Notes: a model not told the origin generated them from the letters alone. A stretch of DNA of 64,000 nt from Bacillus sp. CH140a_4T (GCF_008923725.1 NZ_WBPF01000013.1:310001-374000); one strand, 5' to 3'. Shown: positions 38,127 to 47,790, counted from the stretch's first letter. Numbers and translations are program-made.

Positions 38127-39418
38127 CACTTTTTTTCTTTTCTATATACGCATACTTGATTTTTTCCATTTTTTTTCGCTTCATATAATGCAATATCCGC
38201 TCGTTGCATTAATTCTTCTCTTGTAATCCCTTTTTCATATAATGCAACTCCAAAACTCGCTGTTAATTTCGAAATTCCTGAGAATTGCTTTGTTTCAATG
38301 AAAAATCGTAATGATTCCGCAACCTGAAATGCTTCTTTTTCTACTGTATTCGTTACTAATATAATAAATTCTTCGCCTCCCCACCTTGCAAATACATGTT
38401 GCTGCTCCACTTTAGATTTCATAAGCTCTGCAAGCTGAATTAACGCTAAGTCACCAAAATCATGGCCATATGTGTCATTTACTGTTTTAAAATTATCTAT
38501 ATCAAATAAAATAAGTGCTATGTTTTCATTATTACGTATCGCATTATCCCATTCTACTTCTAGTATTTGTTGGAATTTCAAACGATTATAAATCTCCGTT
38601 AACGAATCTATCATAGCAAGCCTTTCTTGTTCTTGATAGATTTCATCTAATTCTGTAATCTCTGTACACTTTACAATAAATCTCGATAAATCTTCTGGCA
38701 ATGGTGTCGCACGTAATAAAAAAGTTGACACTTCCCCTTCATAGTTGGACATCTTAATTCTTCTATCATATGCTAATGTATCATCTAACCATGTTATATC
38801 ATGAGTTGTTGAATAGTATCCATTTTCTCTAATAAAATGTTCAGCAAATACTAAATGTTGCTCACGATAGGCGAACAAATTTTCATAGCCAAAAAACTCT
38901 AAAAAATTTGTATTGCAATCAACAATCTCATCGTCTTCTACTATGAATAATAGATCATTTCGAAAATCAAACATCGTTTGAAGTAGTTCTTGTTGCAAAC
39001 TTACTTGTCGCACTAAAGAAAGCTGATACAAACTTTTATTCACTTCCTCTAACACCATTTGTGGAGTCACAGGGGCTATCACAATATTACGGATCCCTAA
39101 CGTAAGCACCTCTGTAAACTCACTGGTTATTTGTTGATCCCAAATGACAATAAAAGTACTCTGTGGATTATACATATTCTTAATATATTTTATTTGAGAA
39201 AAATCTGTTACATACATAATTACAATATGTGGTTTAGTCCTCTGAAACAACAATTCTCCTTCTTCAAAACTATTTGCTATAAACATACATTTTGGATGGA
39301 TATTTTCTATCGTTTGTTGATGTGTACATCCATTTTCTATATAAAGGACATTTAACTGAAGATCTTGTAATACATTTTGGAAAACCGTATTCTCTAATAA
39401 AAAATGTAGTATGTTCAT
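38126..39418 (-). CDS. Diguanylate cyclase with degenerate receiver and PAS domain
   Basis: A 430-residue cytosolic signalling protein. Residues 1-125 look like a response-regulator fold lacking the phosphoacceptor Asp, 145-265 like a PAS domain (LFIVEDDEIVDCNTNFLEFFGY), and 266-430 are GGDEF: LFDIDNFKTVNDTYGH and an active GGEEF at about 347-351. No RxxD inhibitory site lies five residues upstream. It should make cyclic di-GMP from two GTP. The ATG at 39418 is preferred over GTG at 39421, although the ribosome binding site is weak. Confidence 0.83.
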   Translation of the reverse strand: MNILHFLLENTVFQNVLQDLQLNVLYIENGCTHQQTIENIHPKCMFIANSFEEGELLFQRTKPHIVIMYVTDFSQIKYIKNMYNPQSTFIVIWDQQITSEFTEVLTLGIRNIVIAPVTPQMVLEEVNKSLYQLSLVRQVSLQQELLQTMFDFRNDLLFIVEDDEIVDCNTNFLEFFGYENLFAYREQHLVFAEHFIRENGYYSTTHDITWLDDTLAYDRRIKMSNYEGEVSTFLLRATPLPEDLSRFIVKCTEITELDEIYQEQERLAMIDSLTEIYNRLKFQQILEVEWDNAIRNNENIALILFDIDNFKTVNDTYGHDFGDLALIQLAELMKSKVEQQHVFARWGGEEFIILVTNTVEKEAFQVAESLRFFIETKQFSGISKLTASFGVALYEKGITREELMQRADIALYEAKKNGKNQVCVYRKEKK

Positions 39419-39636
39419 CACTAGTCTTCACTCACTTCATATATCTTGTTCTACTGAATTCCTCACAAACATTTTATAAAAGACTGTTCTTTAAAAATTT
39501 TAATGAGTGAGGGATACATGTTAACAAGCTCATTAAGAATGTTATCTTCGCTTTTTCACTCTATAAATTCCTTTTTTAGTGTATGATTATAGGAATTGTA
39601 TCGTTTGTATGAATGCCCTAGCTCCCACTTTAAAAC

Positions 39637-39664
39637 TTGACAATTAAAATCAATATATTATATT
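39637..39664 (+). promoter_or_regulatory. Sigma-A promoter of the nitroreductase gene
   Basis: TTGACA (39637-39642) and TATATT (39659-39664) with 16 bases between. Confidence 0.7.
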
Positions 39665-39677
39665 CTTAAATTCGATA

Positions 39678-39694
39678 ACTTACAAAATGTAAGT
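39678..39694. promoter_or_regulatory. Candidate operator of the nitroreductase gene
   Basis: ACTTAC-AAAAT-GTAAGT is a perfect dyad lying just after the expected transcription start. It resembles the GTAAGTA elements of HxlR-type redox sensors such as YodB and HypR that control nitroreductases in B. subtilis. Confidence 0.6.
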
Positions 39695-39749
39695 AGTATA
39701 TATTACATGTATTTTTTCATTATTTGATATGTAATTTGGAGGATATATA

Positions 39750-40367
39750 ATGACAAACGCTAACTTTTTTAATGTTCTATATGAACGCACATCTACACGT
39801 GCGTTCAACCCAGAGAAAGAAATTTCATCTACGGAGTTACACGAGATTTTAAAGGGAGCTGCTCAAGCACCTTCTGCTTGGAACTTGCAACACTGGAAAT
39901 TCCTTGTATTCCAAGGTGAAGATGTACAGAAACGATTACATCCAATTGCTTATAACCAGCAACAAATTCTTGATGCTTCTGCTGTAGTCGCTATTTTAGG
40001 TGATTTAGAAGCTTATAAAAACGTCGAACCAGTTTATGGTCCAATTGTAGAACAAGGATTTATGAAAGAAGAAGCAAAAGAGCGCTTAGCTAAAAATATT
40101 GAGTCTGCATATGCTCGTGAGCAATTCCCAAGAGATGCTGCCTTTTCAAATGCATCTTTAGCAGCGATGCAACTTATGCTTGCAGCTAAAGCAACTGGCT
40201 GGGATACTTGCGCTATTGGTGGTTTCAACCCACAAGCACTTACAGAAGAATTCAATGTCTCATCCCGCTACGTACCAATTATGCTTATTACAATTGGTGA
40301 ATCAACTTTAAAAGGTCACCCTGCACCACGAATGAGCGTAGAGCAAGTGAGTGAATGGGCAAAATAA
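39750..40367 (+). CDS. Nitroreductase-family FMN oxidoreductase (MhqN/YodC-like)
   Basis: A 205-residue FMN-dependent NAD(P)H oxidoreductase. N-terminal RTSTRAFNPEKEIS binds FMN phosphate, AAQAPSAWNLQHWKFLVF and GWDTCAIGGFNPQAL complete the family pattern. Size and motifs match B. subtilis MhqN and YodC, which reduce quinones and nitro compounds. The GTAAGT dyad at the promoter supports control by a quinone/diamide sensor of the HxlR or MarR class. TTGGAGGA precedes the ATG. Confidence 0.8.
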   Translation: MTNANFFNVLYERTSTRAFNPEKEISSTELHEILKGAAQAPSAWNLQHWKFLVFQGEDVQKRLHPIAYNQQQILDASAVVAILGDLEAYKNVEPVYGPIVEQGFMKEEAKERLAKNIESAYAREQFPRDAAFSNASLAAMQLMLAAKATGWDTCAIGGFNPQALTEEFNVSSRYVPIMLITIGESTLKGHPAPRMSVEQVSEWAK

Positions 40368-40416
40368 TAAAGTGAAACTTTAATCAATGTGAGGGTCTTA
40401 CTGCCCGTTAATACAA
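40368..40416 (+). repeat. Dispersed intergenic repeat, copy B
   Basis: AGTGAAACTTTAATC, then GTGAGGGTCTTACTGCCCG and TTAATACAAG, directly after the stop codon, matching the block at 26849-26878. Confidence 0.6.
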
Positions 40417-40417
40417 G

Positions 40418-40463
40418 AAAAAAAGAAACGAAGGTAATTTCATTACCTTCGTTTCTTTTTTTC
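40418..40463 (+). terminator. Terminator after the nitroreductase gene
   Basis: AAAAGAAACGAAGGTAAT and its complement form a 19-bp stem followed by T. Confidence 0.88.
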
Positions 40464-40509
40464 TGTTACACATCCGTAATATTACAATGTATTATTCGAC
40501 ATCTACGCA

Positions 40510-40542
40510 TAGAGAAATAGTAATTTTTATGCTATTTCTCTA
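40510..40542. repeat. Inverted repeat upstream of the 72-residue gene
   Basis: TAGAGAAATAG, 11 bases, CTATTTCTCTA: perfect 11-bp arms about 115 bases upstream of the 72-residue membrane protein. Possibly an operator. Confidence 0.6.
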
Positions 40543-40655
40543 AATATAAATGACGTTTCGTGTCGAATTTTGTTAAATCACCGAAATATAACCGTGTGTT
40601 TTTGTTACAATTATGATACAATGATAACAAATAGATAACAAGAGAGGGATTTTCA

Positions 40656-40874
40656 TTGAGTTCATACGGAAGCTTTATTGCACTTTTATGTTACATAGTA
40701 ACTGTACTGCTTCTATATTTTATTGGCGATGCTGCAAACATTTCAGTATTACAATTTCCCAAAGAAGAAGCGTTCCAATTAGAATCAGAAAAACATACTG
40801 CACGATCCATTGTACCACTACTCTTAGCTCTTCCTGTATATATCATCGTTTTATATAAAAGTAAAAAAGTGTAA
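40656..40874 (+). CDS. Small membrane protein, 72 residues
   Basis: A 72-residue protein with two hydrophobic segments (about 4-24 and 50-65) and a charged middle. TTG start behind AGAGAGGG. An imperfect terminator follows at 40872-40915. Unrecognised family. Confidence 0.6.
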   Translation: MSSYGSFIALLCYIVTVLLLYFIGDAANISVLQFPKEEAFQLESEKHTARSIVPLLLALPVYIIVLYKSKKV

Positions 40875-40915
40875 AGGCTACCTATTTCATTCATTTCGGT
40901 GGTCTTTACATTTTT
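40872..40915 (+). terminator. Imperfect terminator after the 72-residue gene
   Basis: GTAAAGGCTACC and GGTGGTCTTTAC pair with two mismatches and are followed by ATTTTTT. Confidence 0.6.
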
Positions 40916-41034
40916 TGTGATACTTCCCCTATCTTAAACATCATTCCCTACTAAATACCGACCTAGTCTTTTAAAATGAGAAAATCCCCTAGAAAAAATT
41001 CCACGCTCTGTCCAATCACCAACTACCGAACTTA

Positions 41035-41043
41035 CATAGATTA
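41035..41043 (+). promoter_or_regulatory. Sigma-K-like -10 element
   Basis: CATAGATTA fits the mother-cell CATAnnnTA pattern, with an AC at 41018-41019 about 15 bases upstream as a candidate -35. Confidence 0.5.
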
Positions 41044-41069
41044 TAAGTGTGAAGGGGGTGATGAGGATT

Positions 41070-41363
41070 ATGTTTGGATCATTTGGATGCTGTGATAACT
41101 TTAGAGACTGTCATCATCGTGAAAGAGATTGTGACCATCGTGAGAAAGAGAAAGAGGTAGTTAGACCACAACGCCCTGCGGTATGTAACTTGCTTGCTAA
41201 CATATCTGTAGGAACAGAAATTACCAGTTTAATTGTTAGAGATATTGTCGACCCATTTGCTGCGGTAGTATTTGAAGGTTTTGCTAATGGTGTTGCTCTT
41301 TTCTCAACTGGTGAGGGTCTTTTACGTGTATGCCCAACTGATATTGTTGCAATCGTTATCTAG
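41070..41363 (+). CDS. Small Cys/His-rich protein, probably spore surface
   Basis: A 97-residue protein: an N-terminal half rich in Cys, His, Arg and Asp (GCCDNFRDCHHRERDCDHREKE) and a hydrophobic C-terminal half (NISVGTEITSLIVRDIVDPFAAVVFEGF). Such split composition is common in spore coat and exosporium proteins. The sigma-K-like element just upstream supports mother-cell expression. I chose ATG 41070; ATG 41061 lies too close to the AAGGGGGTGAT site. The family itself is not recognised. Confidence 0.6.
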   Translation: MFGSFGCCDNFRDCHHRERDCDHREKEKEVVRPQRPAVCNLLANISVGTEITSLIVRDIVDPFAAVVFEGFANGVALFSTGEGLLRVCPTDIVAIVI

Positions 41364-41410
41364 TCCTGTACTTTATTATCGTAACAAATTAACTTTTATT
41401 TTTTCTATAG

Positions 41411-41450
41411 AAAAAACCTGAGACCGATTTCAAATCGACTCAGGTTTTTT
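41411..41450. terminator. Bidirectional terminator between the spore gene and ptsI
   Basis: AAAAAACCTGAG and CTCAGGTTTTTT with an inner CGATTT/AAATCG stem. Confidence 0.88.
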
Positions 41451-41455
41451 ATTGA

Positions 41456-43168
41456 TTATATGCTTTTAACTAGTTCAACAACTTCTTCAGCAGTTGACAT
41501 CATTAATGCTTTTTCTGCTAATGTTTCCATTTCTACTTTTGACAACTTGCTTAGTTGTGTTCTTGCAGGAAGAATAGATGTTGCACTCATACTGAACTCA
41601 TCTAAACCTAATCCTAATAATAATGGGATAGCAAGTGAATCTCCTGCCATCTCACCACACATACCAGCCCATTTGCCTTCTTTATGAGCAGCATCGATAA
41701 CCATTTTTACAAGACGTAAAATAGATGGGTTATACGGTTGGTATAAGTAAGCTACTTGTTCGTTCATACGGTCTGCAGCCATTGTGTATTGGATTAAGTC
41801 ATTTGTTCCGATAGAGAAGAAATCAACTTCTTTTGCAAATTGATCTGCTAATACTGCAGAAGCTGGGATTTCAACCATCATACCCACTTCAATAGAATCA
41901 GAAACAGTTGTACCCGCTTCTACAAGTTTCGCTTTCTCTTCTAATAAGATTGCTTTCGCTTGACGGAACTCATCAAGAGTTGCAATCATTGGGAACATAA
42001 TTTTTAAGTTACCGTATACGCTAGCACGAAGTAATGCACGAAGTTGTGTACGGAACACATCTTGCTCATCAAGACATAAGCGAATTGCACGGTATCCTAA
42101 GAATGGGTTCATTTCTTTTGGTAAATGTAAGTATGGAAGCTCTTTATCTCCACCGATATCAAGTGTACGAACAACAACAGGTTGACCTTCTTTTACACCT
42201 TCAAGAACTGCTTTATACGCTTCGAACTGCTCTTCTTCTGTTGGAAGATTGTCACGGCCCATGTATAAGAATTCTGTACGGTATAAACCAACGCCTTCTC
42301 CGCCATTATCGATAATACCTTGTACATCATTTGGTGTTCCGATATTTGCAACAAGCTCAACGTGATGTCCATCACTTGTTACAGTAGCTTGGTCTTTTAA
42401 TTTTGCCCATTCAGTTTTTTGCTCTTCAAATTTCGCTTTCTTTTCTTCAAAAGAACGAAGGGTTTCTTCTGATGGATTTACAATTACTTCTCCATCTAAA
42501 CCGTCGATGATTACGATATCGCCGTTTTGGATTTCCTCCATAACAACTTTCGTACCAACAACAGCTGGAATTTCCATAGAACGAGCCATAATTGCAGAGT
42601 GAGATGTACGGCCACCGATATCAGTTGTAAAACCTTTTGCATACTTACGGTTTAACTGAGCTGTATCAGATGGTGTTAAATCTTCAGCAATGATGATTAC
42701 TTCTTCAGAAATTGTACCAGGGTTTGAGAAGTTAATGCCTAGTAAATGTGCAAGAACACGTTTTGTTACGTCACGAATGTCCGCAGCACGTTCTTTCATA
42801 TATTCGTTATCCATGTTTTCAAACATAGAAATAAACATTGATGCAACTTCATCCATTGCAAATTCAGCATTTACTTTTTCGCTATTTACTTTATCTTTTA
42901 CTGGGTTTACTAGTTCTGGATCATTTAACACTAATAAATGTGCTTCAAAGATCGCAGCTTTATCAGCACCCAGCTCAGCAAAAGCATGGTCCTTAATAGC
43001 TTCTAATTCAGTTTTTGCTTTCTCAAGCGCAGCGTCTAAGCGTGCAATTTCAGCAGCTTCGTTTGTAATTGATTTCTTTTCGATGTTAAATTCAGGATTC
43101 TCAAGTCTGAAAGCCTTTGCAATAGCAATCCCACTTGATGCAGCGATCCCTTGAATGTTAAGAGTCAT
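41456..43168 (-). CDS. ptsI: PTS enzyme I
   Basis: A 570-residue phosphoenolpyruvate-protein phosphotransferase. The phosphohistidine lies in [13 protein letters not shown], the PEP-binding domain has [12 protein letters not shown] and [18 protein letters not shown], and the catalytic Cys is in [11 protein letters not shown]. It phosphorylates HPr. The ATG overlaps the ptsH stop codon (TAATG). Ends the ptsHI operon at a bidirectional terminator. Confidence 0.97.
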   Translation of the reverse strand: MTLNIQGIAASSGIAIAKAFRLENPEFNIEKKSITNEAAEIARLDAALEKAKTELEAIKDHAFAELGADKAAIFEAHLLVLNDPELVNPVKDKVNSEKVNAEFAMDEVASMFISMFENMDNEYMKERAADIRDVTKRVLAHLLGINFSNPGTISEEVIIIAEDLTPSDTAQLNRKYAKGFTTDIGGRTSHSAIMARSMEIPAVVGTKVVMEEIQNGDIVIIDGLDGEVIVNPSEETLRSFEEKKAKFEEQKTEWAKLKDQATVTSDGHHVELVANIGTPNDVQGIIDNGGEGVGLYRTEFLYMGRDNLPTEEEQFEAYKAVLEGVKEGQPVVVRTLDIGGDKELPYLHLPKEMNPFLGYRAIRLCLDEQDVFRTQLRALLRASVYGNLKIMFPMIATLDEFRQAKAILLEEKAKLVEAGTTVSDSIEVGMMVEIPASAVLADQFAKEVDFFSIGTNDLIQYTMAADRMNEQVAYLYQPYNPSILRLVKMVIDAAHKEGKWAGMCGEMAGDSLAIPLLLGLGLDEFSMSATSILPARTQLSKLSKVEMETLAEKALMMSTAEEVVELVKSI

Positions 43169-43431
43169 TATTCTCCTAATCCTTCGTTTTTCATAGTTTC
43201 TTCGATAGCTGCTAGTGCTTGAGCTGCATCATCACCATTTGCAGTGATTTTAATTTCTGCGTTTTGTTGAATGCCTAAAGACATAACGCCCATGATTGAT
43301 TTTAAGTTAACGTTCTTTCCGTTATACTCTAAGTTAATATCAGAACCAAATTTGCTTGCAGTGTTTACAAGTAGAGTTGCTGGACGAGCATGAATTCCTG
43401 AGTCGCTAGTTACTTTAAAGATTTTTTCCAT
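43168..43431 (-). CDS. ptsH: HPr phosphocarrier protein
   Basis: An 87-residue HPr. His15 lies in [11 protein letters not shown] and the regulatory Ser46 in [14 protein letters not shown], the target of HPr kinase. HPr-Ser-P is the corepressor of CcpA, linking it to the cre boxes elsewhere in the window. First gene of ptsHI. Confidence 0.97.
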   Translation of the reverse strand: MEKIFKVTSDSGIHARPATLLVNTASKFGSDINLEYNGKNVNLKSIMGVMSLGIQQNAEIKITANGDDAAQALAAIEETMKNEGLGE

Positions 43432-43501
43432 GATAATTTATCTCCTTTAAATTACAGTATTTTTTAGTTGTATAGACGTGAGTACTACATCATCTATTGT
43501 A

Positions 43502-43541
43502 TATAATAGGCGATGTTCGGTCAACCACATCGCCTATTATA
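43502..43541. terminator. Stem-loop after ptsG
   Basis: TATAATAGGCGATGT, a ten-base loop and its exact complement, without a T run; placed between ptsG and ptsH on the same strand. Confidence 0.6.
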
Positions 43542-43566
43542 ATTATAAACATTTTGCGTCAAATTC

Positions 43567-45630
43567 CTATTGAATGTCAATAATAGCGTTTTCGCCCTTC
43601 TTAACATTTCCATCTTTTTTCAATTCGACTTGTTGCCCTTGTTGTAAATTCGTAAAGACAATTGGTGTAATAATAGATGGTGCATTTTCTTTTACAAATG
43701 CAAGATCTACTTTTAATAATGGTTGTCCTTGTTTCACTTTGTCGCCTTGTGCTACAAGTGCTTCAAAACCTTCACCATTTAATTTTACTGTATCAATACC
43801 GAAGTGGATTAAAATTTCTTTTCCACCTTCAGATTGAATACCAATCGCATGCTTCGTAGGGAATACGTTTACGATTTCACCGTTAACTGGAGAAACTACT
43901 GTTCCTTCTGTTGGTTCGATTGCAAATCCGTCTCCCATCATTTTTCCTGAGAATACTTGATCAGGTACTTCTGTAATCGGTAAGATTTTCCCTTCAATTG
44001 GTGAAACGATTGTTTCATTTTCATCAACTTTTTGAGGAGCTTCTTCTACTTTTACAGCCTCTTCTTTTTCAACATGAGGTGTACGACCTGACATAATATC
44101 ATGAATTTGTGATTTTAATGTGTCAGATTTCGGTCCAAAAATAGCTTGAATGTTATTTCCAACTTCAAGTACACCAGCTGCTCCAAGCTCTTTTAAGCGA
44201 TCTTTGTTTACATTCTTTTGTTCGTTAACTTGAACACGTAAACGAGTAATACAAGCGTCTAAAGAAGCAATGTTTTCTTTACCACCAAGTGCTACTAATA
44301 CTTCACGTGGAAGTTCTCCTGCTTCTGTTTTACCTGCGCCGTCATTCGCATTTGCTACTTCACGACCAGGTGTTTTTAAATCCCATTTACGGATTGCAAA
44401 GCGGAATCCGAAGTAGTAAATAACTGCTAGCACAAGACCAACAATAATTACCCACCACCATGCTGTACGGCCTGGTAGTACACCGAATAACATAAAGTCG
44501 ATTAAACCACCAGAGAATGTCATACCAATTTTAACACCTAAAATTTGCATTGTCATAAATGATAGACCAGCGAATACTGCATGAATTCCGAATAGTACTG
44601 GTGCTACGAATAGGAATGAAAATTCAAGTGGTTCTGTAATACCTGTTAAGAAAGATGTTAATGCAGCAGAGCCTAAAATACCAGCTGCTAATTTTTTATT
44701 TTCAGGACGTGCTTCATGGTACATTGCTAATGCTGCTGCTGGAAGACCGAACATCATGAACGGATACTTACCAGTTGTAAATGTACCTGCTGTTAATTCT
44801 ACACCGTCTTTTAACTGTGCCATAAAGATTTTTTGGTCACCACGGATTAATTCGCCAGCTGCATTTGTGTACTGACCGAATTCGAACCAGAACGGTGAAT
44901 AGAAAATGTGATGTAATCCAAATGGAATTAATGAACGTTCAATTAAACCGAATATGAATGCTGCTAATGTTCTATTTGCATCAATCATTTGATGTGAGAA
45001 CGTATTTAAGCCACCTTGAATGTATGGCCAAATGAAACACATGATTATACCTACTACTAAAGAGAATGTTGCAGTTGCGATCGGTACGAAACGCTTACCT
45101 GCGAAGAAACCTAAGTATGATGGTAATTCAATATTGAAGTATTTATTGTAGCAATATGCCGCTACTATACCGACGATAATACCACCAAACACTCCCGTTT
45201 GTAGCGTTGGAATTCCTAATACGTTTGCATATGCTGGATCTGTAAATCCAATTTTTACTGGGTCTGCTCCAGAACTTGTTACTTTCACTAGCTTATCTAC
45301 TTCTAAGAACACACTCATCGTTTTGTTCATAATTAAGTAGCCGACGAACGCTGCTAATCCAGCTACTCCGTCTCCACCAGCTAAACCAATTGCTACCCCA
45401 ACTGCGAATAATAATGCAAGGTTAGCGAAAATGATATCACCAGATTGTTCCATAATTTTTGCTACCATTACGAACCAATCTGCTTTTAAAGCAGGAATAA
45501 CATTTGTTAACTGTGGATTTTGAAATGCATTACCAAATCCAAGTAAAATACCTGCTGCCGGTAAAATCGCTACTGGAAGCATTAACGCTTTTCCGACTTT
45601 TTGAAGAACACCAAAGATCTTCTTAAACAT
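43567..45630 (-). CDS. ptsG: Glucose-specific PTS enzyme IICBA
   Basis: A 687-residue glucose transporter and kinase. The IIC membrane domain spans about 1-420 ([32 protein letters not shown]); IIB carries the phospho-Cys in [16 protein letters not shown] ends the protein with its active His in [13 protein letters not shown]. The ATG at 45630 follows GAGGAAGGG; the longer frame adds 19 residues without a site. Upstream are a GlcT antiterminator target and cre-like sites. Same strand as glcT and ptsHI, as in B. subtilis. Confidence 0.96.
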   Translation of the reverse strand: MFKKIFGVLQKVGKALMLPVAILPAAGILLGFGNAFQNPQLTNVIPALKADWFVMVAKIMEQSGDIIFANLALLFAVGVAIGLAGGDGVAGLAAFVGYLIMNKTMSVFLEVDKLVKVTSSGADPVKIGFTDPAYANVLGIPTLQTGVFGGIIVGIVAAYCYNKYFNIELPSYLGFFAGKRFVPIATATFSLVVGIIMCFIWPYIQGGLNTFSHQMIDANRTLAAFIFGLIERSLIPFGLHHIFYSPFWFEFGQYTNAAGELIRGDQKIFMAQLKDGVELTAGTFTTGKYPFMMFGLPAAALAMYHEARPENKKLAAGILGSAALTSFLTGITEPLEFSFLFVAPVLFGIHAVFAGLSFMTMQILGVKIGMTFSGGLIDFMLFGVLPGRTAWWWVIIVGLVLAVIYYFGFRFAIRKWDLKTPGREVANANDGAGKTEAGELPREVLVALGGKENIASLDACITRLRVQVNEQKNVNKDRLKELGAAGVLEVGNNIQAIFGPKSDTLKSQIHDIMSGRTPHVEKEEAVKVEEAPQKVDENETIVSPIEGKILPITEVPDQVFSGKMMGDGFAIEPTEGTVVSPVNGEIVNVFPTKHAIGIQSEGGKEILIHFGIDTVKLNGEGFEALVAQGDKVKQGQPLLKVDLAFVKENAPSIITPIVFTNLQQGQQVELKKDGNVKKGENAIIDIQ

Positions 45631-45689
45631 GGAAACCCTTCCTCTCTTATCTATATTGATACCTTCCGACAAACGCCAAAAAGACATGA

Positions 45690-45744
45690 GGAAAAAAAGA
45701 TAGAACGATAGCTATACAAAGGGTAGTATATCCCTTTCTCTAGC
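45690..45744 (-). terminator. Possible leader terminator of ptsG
   Basis: A stem built on AAAGGG/CCCTTT (45711-45744) and a run of seven T about ten bases later on the minus strand, following the RAT element. The exact fold was not computed. Confidence 0.45.
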
Positions 45745-45766
45745 TTACATTCCTTGCTTTTCTCCA

Positions 45767-45796
45767 CTCATGCCTGATCGAATCAGTAACACGTGT
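45767..45796 (-). promoter_or_regulatory. GlcT ribonucleic antiterminator (RAT) site
   Basis: On the ptsG strand this reads ACACGTGTTACTGATTCG followed by ATCAGGCATGAG, matching the RAT of B. subtilis ptsG. GlcT bound here prevents the leader terminator when glucose is present. Confidence 0.85.
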
Positions 45797-45821
45797 CAAA
45801 AATAGGTTTACGTATAAGTTC

Positions 45822-45846
45822 ACTATAATTAAGGCAAACGTTTTCG
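45822..45846 (-). promoter_or_regulatory. Candidate ptsG promoter overlapped by a cre-like site
   Basis: TATAGT (45822-45827) as -10 and CGAAAACGTTTGCC (45833-45846) as cre lie together ahead of the RAT. The -35 (GTAACG) is weak. Confidence 0.55.
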
Positions 45847-45887
45847 TTACTTACCTTAATGTGTTTGTCGAAATTTGTATAACTTTG

Positions 45888-45912
45888 CAATAGTTATTAT
45901 ACATAACTATTG
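45888..45912. repeat. Inverted repeat between glcT and ptsG
   Basis: CAATAGTTAT, loop TATAC, ATAACTATTG: perfect ten-base arms without a T run. Confidence 0.65.
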
Positions 45913-45931
45913 TAAGCGATTCAATGATTTT

Positions 45932-45945
45932 TTTTAACGTTTTCA
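45932..45945. promoter_or_regulatory. cre-like site near the glcT 3' end
   Basis: TTTTAACGTTTTCA (TGAAAACGTTAAAA on the minus strand), between glcT and ptsG. Confidence 0.45.
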
Positions 45946-45969
45946 TTTTAGACAAAAATATATGTCTTT

Positions 45970-46818
45970 TTACACATGCTCTGCTTTCACTAAGCGCTGC
46001 AGGTGCATCGTTAAATATATGCTCTCTGCTTCATACACAGGAAGTTGCAATTCTTTTTGCATGACCTTAACTAGCTTCCAAGCTAAATTATAACAGACAG
46101 GATATTCTGCCTTTAATAAATCAGCAAAACTTTGTGATTCCTCTACTTTTTCCCCTTTTTTTACCCGTTCAATTGCATATTGTAAATGACGGATAAGGCG
46201 TAAATAGTGGATACTTTCTTGGTCTAATGTAATTTGTAAGTTTGTCTCAATTAAAGATACAAGCTGTGCAATGAGACGGGAGTTTTGATTAACTGAAGAT
46301 AAATCTGAATTTGTAAGCGAACTGTAAATATGGAGTGCAATAAAACCAATTTCTCCTTCTGGCAATGTAATTTGTAAACGAGAATTTAAAAGGTCTACAA
46401 CACCTTCAGCAATTTCATATTCCTCTGGATAGAGCATTTTCGTTTCAACTAAAAAAGGATTATCAATTGTAAGCCCTTGCTTTAATCGCTTAATTGCAAA
46501 AGAAATATGATCTGTTAAAGCGATATGAATATGTTCATTTAATGGTGATTTTGCTTTTTCTTGAATATAGAACATAATATCATTCATTAATTCAATTAAT
46601 TTTTCACTCACATGTGGCACTAACAGTTTGTATTGTTCACGATCACGTTCATTTTTTAAAACAAACATTTTTTCAATTTGTTCTTGCTCCAATACATCTT
46701 TCGCTTTTTTCCCAAAGCCAATTCCTTTACCAATCACTACTACTTCCTCGTGTTCAGGATGGCTAGCAATGATGACATTATTGTTTAAAACTTTTTTAAT
46801 TTCTAGATAATTACTCAT
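45970..46818 (-). CDS. glcT: Transcription antiterminator GlcT
   Basis: A 282-residue BglG/SacY-family antiterminator. Residues 1-60 are the RNA-binding CAT domain (EIKKVLNNNVIIASHPEHEEVVVIGKGIGFG) and two PRD domains follow with their conserved His (LNEHIHIALTDHISFAI, FIALHIYS, YLRLIRHLQ, LTMHLQRL). It binds the RAT ahead of ptsG and is inactivated by phosphorylation by PtsG when glucose is absent. A GAGGGTGG site precedes the start. Confidence 0.93.
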   Translation of the reverse strand: MSNYLEIKKVLNNNVIIASHPEHEEVVVIGKGIGFGKKAKDVLEQEQIEKMFVLKNERDREQYKLLVPHVSEKLIELMNDIMFYIQEKAKSPLNEHIHIALTDHISFAIKRLKQGLTIDNPFLVETKMLYPEEYEIAEGVVDLLNSRLQITLPEGEIGFIALHIYSSLTNSDLSSVNQNSRLIAQLVSLIETNLQITLDQESIHYLRLIRHLQYAIERVKKGEKVEESQSFADLLKAEYPVCYNLAWKLVKVMQKELQLPVYEAESIYLTMHLQRLVKAEHV

Positions 46819-46983
46819 ATAACACCACCCTCGTACTTAAATAGCCTGCTTTTATGTTACAGAACATCCTTCTTTGTCGTCAATGTAAAACATCTACCAT
46901 TTCATAAAAATTCATTTTTTAGACATGTTTATATATGATGCGTATAATGTAAGAGCAACTGTACATAGAAAGGAGATAACAAC

Positions 46984-47790
46984 ATGATTAAAATGTTTGT
47001 AAGTGATATCGATGGTACAATGATGCAACACGGAGGGTTAATTGACGAACAAGATATTGCAGCACTTCGCAGTCTCGCTGAGCAAAATGTTATTCTTTGT
47101 TTCGCTTCTGGCCGACTTGATAATGAAATTGCAAATTTAATGCAAACTGTAAATACAAATTTCCACCGTATTAGTGTCAATGGTGTTTTTGTATACACAC
47201 ACGAAAATAAGCAACTATTATCTGCAACTTTTGATTCCAGTATTCTTCCTGATTTGCTAGCGATGACAAATGAAGATCCTTATTTTCGTTATGTAAGTGA
47301 TGAACATAATTATTACATTGAAGAGAAAACACCGTTTATTCATGAACTTGAACAACAAGTAACAATGACTTCCGTTGAAGAACCGCATCTATTAGAAAAA
47401 ATTGATGATACTATTTTCCCAAATAAAATCTCTGTCGGCGGAACAAAGGAAAGTTTACAACTCCTTCAGAAAAAAATTGATGAAAAATTCCATGGAAAAG
47501 TTAGTACCTTCATTTCAGCAGAACAATGTTTAGATGTAATGCCACCTAATATTAGTAAAGGTTCTGCTATTTCTGTTTTATTACAAGAATTTCAAATACA
47601 ACCAGAGGAAATTGCTTGCATAGGGGATTCTTATAATGATATTCCAATGTTTTCTTTAACTCCTCACAGTTTTGCTATGTCTCAAGCTGATGACGCAGTA
47701 AAAGAACACGCTCACTATGTAGTAAATACAGTTAAAGATGCTGTTAACCACGTAATTGCTCATAATAAAAATACGACTCACTCCTTGTAA
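46984..47790 (+). CDS. Cof-type HAD phosphatase
   Basis: A 268-residue HAD hydrolase of the Cof/IIB class. Motif I is VSDIDGTMM (nucleophile Asp), motif II FASGR and the C-terminal GDSYNDIPMF supplies the metal-binding Asp pair. It dephosphorylates some sugar phosphate or cofactor; the substrate cannot be read. A similar gene lies at 56384-57169. AAAGGAG precedes the ATG. Confidence 0.83.
   Translation: MIKMFVSDIDGTMMQHGGLIDEQDIAALRSLAEQNVILCFASGRLDNEIANLMQTVNTNFHRISVNGVFVYTHENKQLLSATFDSSILPDLLAMTNEDPYFRYVSDEHNYYIEEKTPFIHELEQQVTMTSVEEPHLLEKIDDTIFPNKISVGGTKESLQLLQKKIDEKFHGKVSTFISAEQCLDVMPPNISKGSAISVLLQEFQIQPEEIACIGDSYNDIPMFSLTPHSFAMSQADDAVKEHAHYVVNTVKDAVNHVIAHNKNTTHSL

Larger units (their letters stand above)
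39419..39749. other. Intergenic region upstream of the nitroreductase gene
   Basis: This 331-base gap holds no open frame of note. It has a good promoter at its right end and a MarR/HxlR-like dyad; the left half is A/T rich with weak direct repeats only. Confidence 0.5.

Noticed and set aside
42690-43154. A 154-residue frame antisense to ptsI
   Set aside because: Shadow of a conserved gene; Ser/Ala-rich, no ribosome binding site.
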